Below, one piece after another: positions 1 to 9,122 of a stretch of 64,000 nt of DNA. The DNA is from Neorhizobium alkalisoli (GTDB lineage Bacteria; Pseudomonadota; Alphaproteobacteria; Rhizobiales; Rhizobiaceae): the NCBI RefSeq assembly GCF_007829835.1, contig NZ_VIWP01000004.1:248001-312000 (forward strand), in the 5' to 3' direction. The translations under genes and the position numbers were made by a program. Position 1 is the stretch's first letter, and every line of letters starts with the position of its first letter. The notes beneath the pieces were generated by a model that saw only the letters and a program-made list of their open reading frames with translations, searched no databases and had not been told where the DNA came from.

Positions 1-465
1 GCCGGCTTGCGGCTCGGCGAACATCTGGAGGCGGATATGATCGCGGTGCGGGCTAGCGGTCGCTGGCGCGGCGCTGTGGTCGGCGCGCCTTCCTATTTCG
101 AAAATCATCCGATTCCCCGCCACCCGCGCGACCTGATCCAGCACCGCTGCATCCGCCGCCGTTTCACCAGCGGACATCTTTATCGCTGGGAACTGGAAAA
201 GGCCGGCAAAACGATCGTCGTGGATGTCGAAGGCCCGCTCATTCTTTCCGATCAGAGCCTGATCCGCAGGGCAGCCATCGATGGTGCCGGGCTCGCATTC
301 ATCTTCGACCAGCGCATTTTCGAGGATATCCGCGAAGGGCGGCTTATCCGTGTGCTGGAAGACTGGTGCGAGCCCTTTGACGGCTTCTACATCTACTATC
401 CGTCGCGGCGCCAGATGCGTCCGGCGCTGCGGGCTTTCGTGGATTTCTTCCGTCACGCGGAATAG
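1..465 (+). CDS. LysR-family transcriptional regulator, C-terminal part
   Basis: The reading frame is open from the first base of the window to a TAG stop, giving 154 residues that lack the N-terminal helix-turn-helix. What remains is the second half of a LysR effector-binding domain: the stretch around AIDGAGLAFIFDQ followed by a C-terminal YYPSRRQMRPALRAFVDFF is the usual ending of these regulators. The gene converges on the aldo/keto reductase downstream, so the reductase is not necessarily its target. The effector cannot be inferred. The family call is secure; the gene is truncated only by the window edge. Confidence 0.9.
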   Translation, partial: AGLRLGEHLEADMIAVRASGRWRGAVVGAPSYFENHPIPRHPRDLIQHRCIRRRFTSGHLYRWELEKAGKTIVVDVEGPLILSDQSLIRRAAIDGAGLAFIFDQRIFEDIREGRLIRVLEDWCEPFDGFYIYYPSRRQMRPALRAFVDFFRHAE

Positions 466-485
466 AAATCGCTAGTAACGTCGGC

Positions 486-1436
486 TCAGGCGCCGGCTTC
501 GTTGAGCAGGGCCATCTGCGCGTCGGTGAGCTTGAGATTGCCGGCGGCGATCATCGCTTCCAACTGGTTGATGCTGGTGGCGCTGGCGATCGGCGCGGTA
601 ATCCCCGGCCGTGCGGCGACCCAGGCAATCGCGATCGAGGCAAGGCTGGCGCCGGTCTCGGCCGCGACCGTATCCATGGCGCTGAGGATCTTCAGCCCCT
701 TGTCATTGATATAGTCGGGAATGCGGTAACCGCGCGCCTTGCCCTCGGCATCTTCCGGCTTGCGGTATTTGCCGGTCAGGAAGCCGGCGGCCAGCGCGTA
801 ATAGCTGATGACGCCGATATCTTCGGCCATGCAGAGATCCGCAATCGGGCCTTCGAACGTGTCGCGGGTATAGAGGTTATATTCCGGCTGCAGCACGTCG
901 TAACGCGGCAGGCCGCCTGCCTTCGCCGCATCGAGCGATGCCTTCAGCTGCTCGGCGCTGAAATTCGAGCAGCCGATCGAGCGCACCTTGCCCGCGTCCT
1001 TGAGTTTTGCCAGCGCGCCGAGTGTTTCTTCGTGCGGCGTGCTGTCATCGGGGAAATGCGACAGGTAGAGATCGATATAGTCGGTCTGCAGCCGCTTCAG
1101 CGAAAGCTCGACTGCTTCCGCGACCCAATGGGCCTTCAGCTTGTTGTTCTCACCCATCGAAGGATGGCCGAATTTGGTGACGATGATCGCCTTGTCGCGG
1201 GAAACGCCGCCGCGCTTCAGCCACTTGCCGATCACGGTCTCGCTTTCGCCGCCGACATGGCCCGGCACCCATTTGGAATAGACGTCGGCCGTATCGATCG
1301 TGTTGAAACCGGCGTCGAAAAAACGGTCGAGCAGGTCGAACGAGGTCTTTTCGTCCGCCGTCCAGCCGAACACGTTGCCGCCGAAAACGATGGGCGAAAT
1401 GGAAAGGCCGGTCCGGCCGAGTGCGCGCAGCTCCAT
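486..1436 (-). CDS. Aldo/keto reductase
   Basis: This 316-residue protein is a full-length NADPH-dependent aldo/keto reductase, a soluble TIM-barrel enzyme that reduces aldehydes or ketones. The catalytic tetrad is visible: Asp48 and Tyr53 in NTIDTADVYS, Lys88 in VTKFG and His127 in LSHFPD. The later SIGCSNFSAEQL segment is also typical. It resembles the broad class of rhizobial oxidoreductases annotated as aldo/keto reductases, whose natural substrates are mostly unknown. It converges on the LysR gene and is divergent from the Gfo/Idh/MocA oxidoreductase about 155 bases away, so the two reductases may share a control region. Confidence 0.93.
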   Translation of the reverse strand: MELRALGRTGLSISPIVFGGNVFGWTADEKTSFDLLDRFFDAGFNTIDTADVYSKWVPGHVGGESETVIGKWLKRGGVSRDKAIIVTKFGHPSMGENNKLKAHWVAEAVELSLKRLQTDYIDLYLSHFPDDSTPHEETLGALAKLKDAGKVRSIGCSNFSAEQLKASLDAAKAGGLPRYDVLQPEYNLYTRDTFEGPIADLCMAEDIGVISYYALAAGFLTGKYRKPEDAEGKARGYRIPDYINDKGLKILSAMDTVAAETGASLASIAIAWVAARPGITAPIASATSINQLEAMIAAGNLKLTDAQMALLNEAGA

Positions 1437-1590
1437 GATAGTCTCCAGATTTTCAGGTGCGTGGGTGGTCTTGAGGAAGGAAGCCCAGATTAACTCTTGA
1501 TCCCTATGGGGCCAGTCTTATTTTGCGCGAAGGGCCGATTTTTCAACCACCCGCAATACCGGCCACAAAACCCCTTCACGGAGAGAGCCC

Positions 1591-2577
1591 ATGCTGCGTT
1601 TCGGAATCCTGTCGACCGCCAAGATCGGCCGCGATGCGGTGATGCCGGCCATCCAGGATGCGGAAAACTGCGTCGTCACGGCCGTCGCCAGCCGCGATCT
1701 CGCCAAGGCGCGCGCCCTTGCCGACCGTTTTGGCGCGCCGCACGCTTTTGGCACTTACGAGGAAATGCTGGCCTCGGATGTCATCGACGCGGTCTATATT
1801 CCGCTGCCGACCAGCCAGCATGTCGAATGGGCCCGCAAAGCCGCCAAGGCCGGCAAGCATGTGCTGGTCGAAAAGCCGCTGGCGCTGAAGGCGGAAGAGA
1901 TCGAGGCGCTGATCAGCACGCGCAATACGGCGCGGGTGCTGATCTCCGAAGCCTTCATGGTCACCTATGCCCCCGTCTGGCTGAAAGTGCGCGAGCTTCT
2001 GGCGGAGGGCGCGATCGGCGATCTGCAGCATGTCCAGGGCGCCTTCAGCTATTTCAACCGCGATCCCGGCAATATGCGCAACATTCCCGAGCTCGGCGGC
2101 GGTGCGCTTCCGGATATCGGCGTCTATCCGACGATCACCACGCGCTTTGCAACGGGCAAGGAACCGCAGCGCGTCCAGGCCACCGTTCGCCGTGATCCGG
2201 AATTCGGCACGGATATCTATGCCAGCGTCAAGGCGGATTTCGGCTCGTTCGAATTGAGCTTCTATATCTCAACCCAGCTCGCCAGCCGCCAGCTGATGGT
2301 CTTCCACGGTACGGAAGGCACGATCGAGGTGAAGTCGCCCTTTAATGCCGATCGCTGGGGTGCCGAGGAAATCGAGCTGACCAACCAGAAGCACACGGTT
2401 TCACAGATCTTCCGTTTCCCCGACAGCCGCCAGTATCGCAAGCAGGCAGAGGCCTTTTCACGCGCCGTGGCCGGTGAGGCAGTGGAAGTTGTAACGCTCG
2501 AAAGCTCGCTCATGAACCAGCGTTTCATCGACGCGATCTACCGCGCCGCAGACCATGATGGCTGGGAAGCGGTCTGA
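1591..2577 (+). CDS. Gfo/Idh/MocA-family oxidoreductase
   Basis: A 328-residue NAD(P)-dependent dehydrogenase of the glucose-fructose oxidoreductase / inositol dehydrogenase family. An N-terminal Rossmann fold begins [10 protein letters not shown] (residues 4-13), and the family Glu-Lys-Pro motif lies at residues 94-96 (VEKP), carrying the catalytic lysine. The C-terminal half is the alpha/beta dimerisation and substrate domain. The start has a GGAGAGAG ribosome-binding site just upstream. Substrates in this family are sugars, inositols or related polyols; this one cannot be assigned by reading. It ends 3 bases before the convergent gtrA-like gene. Confidence 0.92.
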   Translation: MLRFGILSTAKIGRDAVMPAIQDAENCVVTAVASRDLAKARALADRFGAPHAFGTYEEMLASDVIDAVYIPLPTSQHVEWARKAAKAGKHVLVEKPLALKAEEIEALISTRNTARVLISEAFMVTYAPVWLKVRELLAEGAIGDLQHVQGAFSYFNRDPGNMRNIPELGGGALPDIGVYPTITTRFATGKEPQRVQATVRRDPEFGTDIYASVKADFGSFELSFYISTQLASRQLMVFHGTEGTIEVKSPFNADRWGAEEIELTNQKHTVSQIFRFPDSRQYRKQAEAFSRAVAGEAVEVVTLESSLMNQRFIDAIYRAADHDGWEAV

Positions 2578-2580
2578 ATC

Positions 2581-2955
2581 TCAGCGGCGAAAGACGAAAC
2601 GGGAATAACCGAAAAAGCTGTAGGCCATGGCGGCGGCGGAAGCGAAGACGATCGCCGCCACCGGCTGCAGCATTGGCAGCTGATAGATCAGCGCCGAATA
2701 GACGGCGTAGTTGAGCAGCGCCGAGGTGATACCGACTGCCCAGTAACGAAAGCCTTCGACCGCCAGTGAATGGCGCGACGGACCGAATGTGCGGCTGCGG
2801 TTGATCAGCCAGGTAAAGCCCATCGCCATCACGATCGCGGGGATGCGGGCCGCGAAAGGGCTGGCGTAAAATATGGTCACCAGAAGATGCGTGATACCGG
2901 CGTCGATCAAAAAACCGCCGCCGCCGGCGATGAGAAACCAGAACAGCCGCTTCAT
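2581..2955 (-). CDS. GtrA-family membrane protein (putative polyprenyl-sugar flippase)
   Basis: A 124-residue protein made almost entirely of four hydrophobic helices with short basic loops (INRSRTF after helix 2, a terminal FVFRR), the pattern of the GtrA/DPMS3 family. In serotype-converting phages GtrA moves a bactoprenol-linked sugar to the outer face of the inner membrane. Its start overlaps the stop of the upstream glycosyltransferase by four bases, implying translational coupling, which fits the known GtrA-GtrB pairing. The flippase role is inherited from the family and not shown here. Confidence 0.85.
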   Translation of the reverse strand: MKRLFWFLIAGGGGFLIDAGITHLLVTIFYASPFAARIPAIVMAMGFTWLINRSRTFGPSRHSLAVEGFRYWAVGITSALLNYAVYSALIYQLPMLQPVAAIVFASAAAMAYSFFGYSRFVFRR

Positions 2956-3956
2956 GCCGCGGTCTTGGAAGCCCTGCGCCGTTCGGCCGGCTTGCGGGCC
3001 GCAATCGGCTCAAAGGCTTCGCTGCGCAGCGGCAGGTTCATATAGTGGATGCGAAGCTGCTCGGACCTTGCCCGCGAGACGGAATCAAGGATCAGCCCGG
3101 CGGTGAACATCAGGATCGAGATCAGCATCAGCACCAGCGAGAAGATCCAGGTCGGCATGCGATCGACAAGGCCCGTCTGGAAATAGGCGAGAAGAACCGG
3201 AGCCATGAAGATCAGGCTCGCCGCCATGAAACCGGAGCTGATTGCGCTGAAGAATGCGAAGGGCCGGGTTTCCTTCATCAGCATGGCAAACATCCAGAGG
3301 ATCTTTGCTCCATCCTTGAAGGTCGAGAGTTTCGAGTGTGAACCTTCTGGGCGTCGGCCATAATCGAGCTCGATCTCGGTCACCGGCAGTTTCAATCGCG
3401 AGGCATGTACGGACATTTCCGTCTCGATCTCGAATCCGCCGGAAACGGCCGGAAAGCTTTTCACGAACCGGCGGGAAAACACCCGGTAGCCGGAAAAGAT
3501 ATCGGTGAAATCGCGGCCAAAGATCGTCCGGTAGAGAATATTGAACAGCCGGTTGCCGGCCGCATGGCCCTGCCGCCCGGCATCGGCATGCACGCCACGC
3601 CGCGTGCCGACCACCATGTCGGAACGCTCGGTAATCAGCGTGCGAATGAGATCCTCAGCATCGGCCGCCGAATAGGTGCCGTCGCCATCTGCCATGACGT
3701 AGATATCAGCCTCGATATCGGCGAACATGCGCCTGACGACATGGCCCTTGCCCTGGCGCCGCTCGCGCATCACCTCGGCACCGGCCAGCATCGCCTTCAG
3801 TGCCGTGCCGTCGGTGGAATTGTTGTCATAGACATAGATCCGGGCACCGGGCAGTGCCTCACGGAACCCGCGCACGACGGATTCGATCGTCGCAGCTTCA
3901 TTGTAGCAAGGCAGGAGGACGGCGATCTTCGGATCACCGTGTAGGGCTGCTGTCAT
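2952..3956 (-). CDS. GtrB-like family 2 glycosyltransferase (polyprenyl-phosphate sugar synthase type)
   Basis: A GT-A fold glycosyltransferase of 334 residues. It opens with the family 2 core KIAVLLPCYNEAATI, followed by YDNNSTDGT and the metal-binding MADGDGTY. After roughly residue 230 come two hydrophobic helices and a basic tail, the architecture of GtrB and dolichol-phosphate-mannose synthases with C-terminal membrane anchors. The likely reaction is transfer of a sugar from a nucleotide sugar to polyprenyl phosphate on the cytoplasmic face. I chose the ATG at 3956 over an upstream alternative six codons earlier because the family core begins soon after it. It is coupled to gtrA by a four-base overlap. 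Confidence 0.88.
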   Translation of the reverse strand: MTAALHGDPKIAVLLPCYNEAATIESVVRGFREALPGARIYVYDNNSTDGTALKAMLAGAEVMRERRQGKGHVVRRMFADIEADIYVMADGDGTYSAADAEDLIRTLITERSDMVVGTRRGVHADAGRQGHAAGNRLFNILYRTIFGRDFTDIFSGYRVFSRRFVKSFPAVSGGFEIETEMSVHASRLKLPVTEIELDYGRRPEGSHSKLSTFKDGAKILWMFAMLMKETRPFAFFSAISSGFMAASLIFMAPVLLAYFQTGLVDRMPTWIFSLVLMLISILMFTAGLILDSVSRARSEQLRIHYMNLPLRSEAFEPIAARKPAERRRASKTAA

Positions 3957-4081
3957 GATTTTCACTCGATACACGGAAAATCTGACGCAGAAACAGCCTG
4001 CGCCATCGCGCTTTACTATTTCTTGGGAAGGTTAAGGCTAGGTTTCGGCGACTGTTGCAACCCGGTGAAAAGTATCGATCG

Positions 4082-5938
4082 ATGGCAAAAAGCATGGCTG
4101 GGAACCCGATTGCTCCGCCTTCCATCGATGATCGCGAACCGTTTTTCTCGCGGCTGCTGCCTGCCGTCTCGATCTATTGGCTGTGCGTCACGTTGCTCTG
4201 CCTCGTCGCCACGCTTCCCGGTGCCACGGACCTGATCGGCCCCGACAATGACGATTCCATGCGTCTTGTCGAAGTGCGGGATTTTCTCGCCGGCCAGGGC
4301 TGGTTCGATCTCATGCAGCACCGGTTGGGTTTGGCCGGCGGCACGCTGATGCACTGGTCGCGGTTCATCGACTTGCCGATCGCGACCCTGATCCGTTTCT
4401 TCTCGCTTTTCCTCGATCGCTCGGCCGCCGAAGGTGCCGCCGCCGTCACCTGGCCGCTCATTCTCGGCTGGTTTCTGCTTCTGCCGCTCGGGCTTGCGGG
4501 CCGCAGGCTCGGCGGCACCTCGATCATGCATATCGCGCTCGGCCTCGGCGCCATCTTCATCTTTACCTGCCTGAAATTCAGGCCGGGGGCGCTGGATCAC
4601 CACAATGTCCAGCTCGTGCTCACCATGTGGATTGCCGCCATGCTGGTCGATCCTGAGCGCAAGCCTTGGAGTTATGTGGTTGCCGGCATTGCTGCTGCAC
4701 TGGCGATCGCGGTCGGCGCCGAAACCATGCCCTTCGTCGCCGTCGCCTGCATTTGCGTTGCTGTTCAATGGGCCTGGATCGGCCAAAAATTCGATCGCGC
4801 GGCACGTGCCTTCGGTCTGTCACTGGCGCTTGCCGTTTCTGCCGCCTTTGTCGCGACCGTGCCGCCGTCTTCTTACGCCGTCGTCACCTGCGATAATCTC
4901 TCTTTCGGTTTCTATTCGCTCTCGTCGCTCGGCGGTGCCGGGCTTTTCCTCGTCACGGGTTTCTCGGGCCTGAAATCGCGGCTGCTGCGTTTCCTCGTCC
5001 TTGGCGGCGTCGGCGTGCTGCTGGCGGTCGCAGCCGTCGTCATTGCACCGGAATGCCTCGGCGATCCGCTCGGCAATCTTGATCCCCTCCTGGTGGAGTT
5101 CTGGCTGCGCGGTGTCATCGAGGCGCGCTCCATATTTGGAGAGCTGAAATACGCGCCGGAAATGGTCGGCGGATTTTATGCAGCGGGCCTGTTTTCACTT
5201 CTCGTCTGCCTAGGGCGGGTTTTTCGCGGCAATTGTCCGGGCCTCTATCTCATCCTCTTTGCGCTGATCGCCGCCGCCTGGGGCGTGGCGTTGATCCAGA
5301 TCCGCGGCGCCTTTTTCGCCAATCTTCTGTCGATCCTGCCCCTGTCACTGCTGATCGCCGATCTGCGACAGGCAATGCGTTCAGACCCAAAGAGCACAAA
5401 GGCGGCTCTTACCTATGTCGTCGCGGTCCTCGCCGCCGTTCCCGCCGTCTGGGGTGTCGGCGGCATGGTGGCAAAGGATGGTTTTGGCGGTCTCGATCTG
5501 AACGCACTTTCGACCAGCGGTGCAGAGGCTGGAGAATGCGGCGGGCCTGAAAGCATGGCGCTTCTCAATACGCTTCCGCCCGGTGTCATTGCAGCACCGT
5601 CAAACAGCGGAGCCGATCTCCTGCGCTTCACCGCGCATCGGGCGCTATCCGCTCCCTATCACCGCAATCAGGGCGGCATGCTGACGGAACTCCATATCAG
5701 CCTTGCCGAGCCGGATGAGGCGGAAGCTTTTCTGCGTGGTGCCGGTGTAACGGTACTTGCCTTCTGCCGCACCGATCCTCAGGCCCTCACCATCATGCAT
5801 GCCAAGCCCGACGGACTTTACGCCGCTCTTGCGCATGGCAAGGTGCCGCCTTTCCTGAAACCCATGACCGAAAAGCCGGTCGATGGTTTCATGCTCTATC
5901 GCTTTGTTCCGGAAACCGCGCCGGCACCGGCCGGTTGA
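4082..5938 (+). CDS. Polytopic GT-C-type membrane glycosyltransferase (STT3-like), putative
   Basis: A 618-residue protein with about ten or more transmembrane helices and a soluble C-terminal domain of roughly 150 residues. Just after the first helix it carries GPDNDDSMRLVEV, an acidic first-loop motif like that of lipid-linked-sugar GT-C enzymes, and further on RPGALDHHN, reminiscent of the Asp-His-His motif of STT3 oligosaccharyltransferases. It is divergent from the GtrB/GtrA pair and so could be the third, acceptor-specific enzyme of a Gtr system. An in-frame TTG lies nine codons upstream, but the ATG at 4082 is preferred because it follows a purine run. Substrate and acceptor are unknown. 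Confidence 0.7.
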   Translation: MAKSMAGNPIAPPSIDDREPFFSRLLPAVSIYWLCVTLLCLVATLPGATDLIGPDNDDSMRLVEVRDFLAGQGWFDLMQHRLGLAGGTLMHWSRFIDLPIATLIRFFSLFLDRSAAEGAAAVTWPLILGWFLLLPLGLAGRRLGGTSIMHIALGLGAIFIFTCLKFRPGALDHHNVQLVLTMWIAAMLVDPERKPWSYVVAGIAAALAIAVGAETMPFVAVACICVAVQWAWIGQKFDRAARAFGLSLALAVSAAFVATVPPSSYAVVTCDNLSFGFYSLSSLGGAGLFLVTGFSGLKSRLLRFLVLGGVGVLLAVAAVVIAPECLGDPLGNLDPLLVEFWLRGVIEARSIFGELKYAPEMVGGFYAAGLFSLLVCLGRVFRGNCPGLYLILFALIAAAWGVALIQIRGAFFANLLSILPLSLLIADLRQAMRSDPKSTKAALTYVVAVLAAVPAVWGVGGMVAKDGFGGLDLNALSTSGAEAGECGGPESMALLNTLPPGVIAAPSNSGADLLRFTAHRALSAPYHRNQGGMLTELHISLAEPDEAEAFLRGAGVTVLAFCRTDPQALTIMHAKPDGLYAALAHGKVPPFLKPMTEKPVDGFMLYRFVPETAPAPAG

Positions 5939-5988
5939 TCCGGCTGAAGTGCATTTGTTTTGCCGCCCGGTTCTTGTAGAACGAGGGC

Positions 5989-7611
5989 ATGACCAGTTTT
6001 GCCGCCAGCGATTCTCTCTCCAACCTCACCGAATTCTCCGTCTCGGAGCTTTCCGGTTCGATCAAACGCACGGTCGAGACGGCCTTTGATCAGGTCCGGG
6101 TCAGGGGAGAAATTTCCGGATACCGCGGCCCGCATTCTTCAGGTCACGCTTATTTTTCGCTGAAAGACGATCGCGCCCGCATCGATGCAGTCATCTGGAA
6201 GGGCACGTTCTCGCGCCTGCGTTTCCGGCCGGAAGAGGGCATGGAAGTGATCGCCACCGGCAAGGTCACCACCTTTCCGGGCTCGTCCAAATACCAGATC
6301 GTCATTGAAAGCCTGGAACCCGCCGGTGCCGGCGCCCTCATGGCGCTGCTTGAGGAGCGTCGCCGGAAATTGGCCGCGGAAGGCCTGTTTGATCAGGACC
6401 GCAAGCGCCGCCTGCCTTATCTGCCGCGCGTCATCGGCGTCGTGACCTCGCCGACCGGCGCCGTCATCCGCGATATTCTGCACCGTATCTCCGATCGTTT
6501 TCCCGTCCATGTCGTCCTCTGGCCGGTAAAGGTGCAGGGCGAAGGTTCCGGCGATGAGGTCGCGGCCGCGATCCGTGGCTTCAATGCCGTAAAATCCGGT
6601 GATCCAATGCCACGGCCCGACGTGCTGATCGTCGCCCGCGGTGGCGGCAGTCTCGAAGATCTCTGGAGTTTCAACGACGAAAGCGTCGTCAGGGCTGCGG
6701 CCGAAAGCTCTATTCCGCTTATCTCGGCCGTCGGTCACGAAACCGACTGGACGCTGATCGACCACGCAGCCGATATCCGCGCCCCGACGCCGACGGGTGC
6801 CGCGGAAATGGCGGTTCCGGTCAAGGTCGATCTCGATGCGCAGATCGCAGGCCTTGCCGCACGTCTCAGCAATATCGCCAGCCGCCAGATGGAGTTCCGC
6901 CGCCAGTCGCTGCGCGCGCTTGTCCGGGCGCTGCCTTCGCTCGACCAGCTCCTCGCTTTGCCACGCCGCCGTTTCGATGAGGCGTCCGCCGGTCTGGGCC
7001 GCGGTCTGGAGCGCAACACGGTTATCAAGCGCCGCTCCTTCGAAAAGGCCTCGTCCGGCCTTCGGCTTGATCTACTGACCGGCCGGTTGCAGCAGCAACG
7101 GCAGTTGCTGAACGATCGCCTGATCCGCGCCGACCGCTGCCTGGAACGACAACTGCTCGGCGAGCGCGGCCGCATCGCGCGCTCTGACGCCTCGCTGAAG
7201 GCGCTGCCGGCGCGCCTGCTCGGCCATGTCCAGCGCGAACGCCAGCATGTCGGCTCGCTGTCCCGGCAGGGCGATACGGCGATCAGCCACGCCCTTTCCC
7301 GTGGGCGCGCCGCGATCGTCGCGCAGGATCGTGTTCTTCAGTCGCTCTCCTACAAGAACGTGCTGAAACGCGGTTTCGCGGTGGTGCGGGATGAGGAGAA
7401 CAGGCCGCTGACCCGTGCCGCCGGGATAGGCGAGGGAAGGGCGATCTCGGTCGAATTCGCCGATGGCCGGATTGCTGCGATCACGGGGAGCGATCCCGGA
7501 TCGCATGAGCAGCCCCTTGTGTCGCCACAGCCGAAAAAGAAGCCTCAGAAGGCGGAAGCGGCCAAAGCCGAAACACCGTCCGATCCGCCGAAACAGGGAA
7601 GTCTCTTCTAG
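5989..7611 (+). CDS. xseA: Exodeoxyribonuclease VII large subunit
   Basis: The 540-residue product begins with an OB-fold DNA-binding domain ([11 protein letters not shown] ... RGEISGYRG ... YFSLKD). The catalytic region follows, with [29 protein letters not shown] and [24 protein letters not shown], and then a long helical stretch typical of XseA. With the small subunit XseB, which is not in the window, it degrades single-stranded DNA in repair. It is about 90 residues longer than the E. coli protein because of a longer helical region and a charged Pro/Lys-rich tail. It converges on the parA-like gene with a strong hairpin between them. Confidence 0.97.
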   Translation: MTSFAASDSLSNLTEFSVSELSGSIKRTVETAFDQVRVRGEISGYRGPHSSGHAYFSLKDDRARIDAVIWKGTFSRLRFRPEEGMEVIATGKVTTFPGSSKYQIVIESLEPAGAGALMALLEERRRKLAAEGLFDQDRKRRLPYLPRVIGVVTSPTGAVIRDILHRISDRFPVHVVLWPVKVQGEGSGDEVAAAIRGFNAVKSGDPMPRPDVLIVARGGGSLEDLWSFNDESVVRAAAESSIPLISAVGHETDWTLIDHAADIRAPTPTGAAEMAVPVKVDLDAQIAGLAARLSNIASRQMEFRRQSLRALVRALPSLDQLLALPRRRFDEASAGLGRGLERNTVIKRRSFEKASSGLRLDLLTGRLQQQRQLLNDRLIRADRCLERQLLGERGRIARSDASLKALPARLLGHVQRERQHVGSLSRQGDTAISHALSRGRAAIVAQDRVLQSLSYKNVLKRGFAVVRDEENRPLTRAAGIGEGRAISVEFADGRIAAITGSDPGSHEQPLVSPQPKKKPQKAEAAKAETPSDPPKQGSLF

Positions 7612-7622
7612 GAAATATGGAC

Positions 7623-7651
7623 CGGCCGGGCGTGAAAAACACGTCCGGCCG
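7623..7651. terminator. Bidirectional hairpin between xseA and the parA-like gene
   Basis: A 12-base-pair stem (7623-7634 with 7640-7651, one G-T wobble) closes a five-A loop (7635-7639). It lies 11 bases past the xseA stop and 11 bases past the convergent parA-like stop. There is no long T tract on either strand, so termination efficiency is uncertain, but the position is right for a shared terminator. Confidence 0.6.
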
Positions 7652-7662
7652 AAGTCGATGGT

Positions 7663-8388
7663 TCAAGCCGCCTTCTTGGCAACGGAAGCGGTTTTGCGGG
7701 GTGCAGCCGCCTTTGCACGCGGCGCCTTGGCCGGAACCAGAGCGATGATCTCGTCGACCAGAACGCGGGCATTCTCCTGTGCCTTGTCGAGATTGCTGAC
7801 CATTTCCGGGTCTAGCGCATTCACGATCGTGCCGGCATCGAACATGTCGCGATAGGCGGCGCGTTCGATCAGCGGCGTGTTGAGCACCGGAATGTTCTTG
7901 GCCGCCAGAAAGATTTTTACGGCCTGCAGTGCCCGTGTGGTGATGATCGAGCTCACACGTGTCAGTGCCACCGAATGTGGGATATGGATGCCGCATTCGC
8001 TCTCCAGCTGCTTCATGATTTCCAGAACCTGTGCCCCGCCAGCGGCGTCGAGCGCGCAGCCCTGTACCGGGACGAAGACATGGCTGGAAAATCCGATCGC
8101 CTTTGCCAGAAGCGGCGTTAGGCCGCCCGGCAGATCGATAAGGATGTAATCCGCCTTCTTCTTCAGCTCGGCGATCGTTTCGTCGATATTCTCTGCACCG
8201 ATATTCGGAATGATGGAAAATTTCGGCAGTTTTGCCGCTTTCACCATCCAGCGTGAAACCCATTGCTGCGGATCGGCATCCAGCATGGCGACCCGATATC
8301 CGCGTTTCGACAATTCCCCGGCCGTGACGAGTGCCATGGTCGTCTTGCCCGCACCACCTTTTGTATTTGCGAAAGTAATAATTGGCAT
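7663..8388 (-). CDS. Orphan ParA-family ATPase
   Basis: A 241-residue deviant-Walker ATPase. The Walker A motif KGGAGKTT is at residues 10-17, LDADPQQ follows as the switch region, and YILIDLPGG is the Walker B strand. No parB or parS is adjacent, so it is not the chromosome partition ParA. Its size and layout resemble VirC1-like or other stand-alone ParA proteins that position cargo at the pole or on the nucleoid. The last 25 residues are Ala/Lys-rich (repeated PRKTA and KKAA), suggesting a DNA- or membrane-surface-binding tail. A GGAGG ribosome-binding site precedes the ATG. The cargo is unknown. Confidence 0.88.
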   Translation of the reverse strand: MPIITFANTKGGAGKTTMALVTAGELSKRGYRVAMLDADPQQWVSRWMVKAAKLPKFSIIPNIGAENIDETIAELKKKADYILIDLPGGLTPLLAKAIGFSSHVFVPVQGCALDAAGGAQVLEIMKQLESECGIHIPHSVALTRVSSIITTRALQAVKIFLAAKNIPVLNTPLIERAAYRDMFDAGTIVNALDPEMVSNLDKAQENARVLVDEIIALVPAKAPRAKAAAPRKTASVAKKAA

Positions 8389-8719
8389 AATACCCTCCGG
8401 TTCAAATGGGCACCACGGAGAGAAGCCCTGTTTGTCGGCCGCCTCTTATACGCTTCCATCGTGATGATTGGCGGATGCTTGATCAGCAAGCTTGCGCGGC
8501 GCTTGCAGAAAGATGATTTTCGCCAATATTATTCGAAATCCTGTATTTTGGCTGCCGGATATTGGGATTTTCTCATCGTTATTCATGAAACGATTTTTGA
8601 GTGCCCTCTCACATGATCGCCATTCTCGGTTCTCGAGAGCCATTTAACTCGCCGGCAAACTTCCTATCTTTATAAGCATGGCATAGCCGAACGGACTTCG
8701 CCGAATGGAGAAAGCGATC
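8389..8719. other. Divergent intergenic region
   Basis: About 330 bases separate the parA-like gene and the secreted protein gene. The region is more AT-rich than its neighbours. The only feature I can point to is a TATAAG (8671-8676) about 45 bases before the downstream start, which could be a -10 element. I see no convincing gene, repeat or RNA structure. Confidence 0.5.
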
Positions 8720-9055
8720 ATGAAAACAGCAATAGCCGCATCTCTTCTGCTGCTGGGCGCCACGCTTGGAGCAGCACCTGCTCTGGCCGACCAGACGGCC
8801 GCGTCGGAAATCCTGTTCGGCAAGGCTTATGATGACAATGTCATCGCCATCCAGGTGGCACCGATCTATGGCCAGGGCGACGACAGCAATAGGACGCCTC
8901 AGGCCCATAATGCCCTCACTATCCGCGCCGCCCAGGCAGAAGCCGCTCACGATCGCGGCCTGCAGCATGCGCTGGCAGAGCGCGGCATTGCGCTCCATAA
9001 CGTCTTGAAGGTCATCACCGCTGGCAATGGCGGCAAGATCGTCTATTACCGCTGA
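8720..9055 (+). CDS. Small secreted protein of unknown function
   Basis: The 111-residue product starts with a clear Sec signal peptide, a Lys followed by a hydrophobic run ending APALADQ, so cleavage is expected near residue 23. The mature part of about 88 residues has no motif I recognise. It contains several His residues and two predicted helices (RAAQAEAAHDRGLQHAL) and ends in a short strand, KIVYYR. I prefer the ATG at 8720 over one five codons earlier because TGGAGAA lies at ribosome-binding distance. No function can be assigned. It is probably periplasmic. Confidence 0.75.
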   Translation: MKTAIAASLLLLGATLGAAPALADQTAASEILFGKAYDDNVIAIQVAPIYGQGDDSNRTPQAHNALTIRAAQAEAAHDRGLQHALAERGIALHNVLKVITAGNGGKIVYYR

Positions 9056-9063
9056 TCGCAAAA

Positions 9064-9083
9064 CGGGGGCCTTTCGGCCCCCG
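9064..9083. terminator. Bidirectional terminator hairpin
   Basis: A perfect eight-base-pair GC stem (CGGGGGCC at 9064-9071 with GGCCCCCG at 9076-9083) has a four-base loop. On the minus strand it is followed by TTTT, so it can end the aminopeptidase transcript. It also follows the plus-strand secreted-protein gene by nine bases. Confidence 0.75.
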
Positions 9084-9122
9084 CAGTCATTTCCAGATTT
9101 CTTTTCAGGTAAATGCGTAGAT

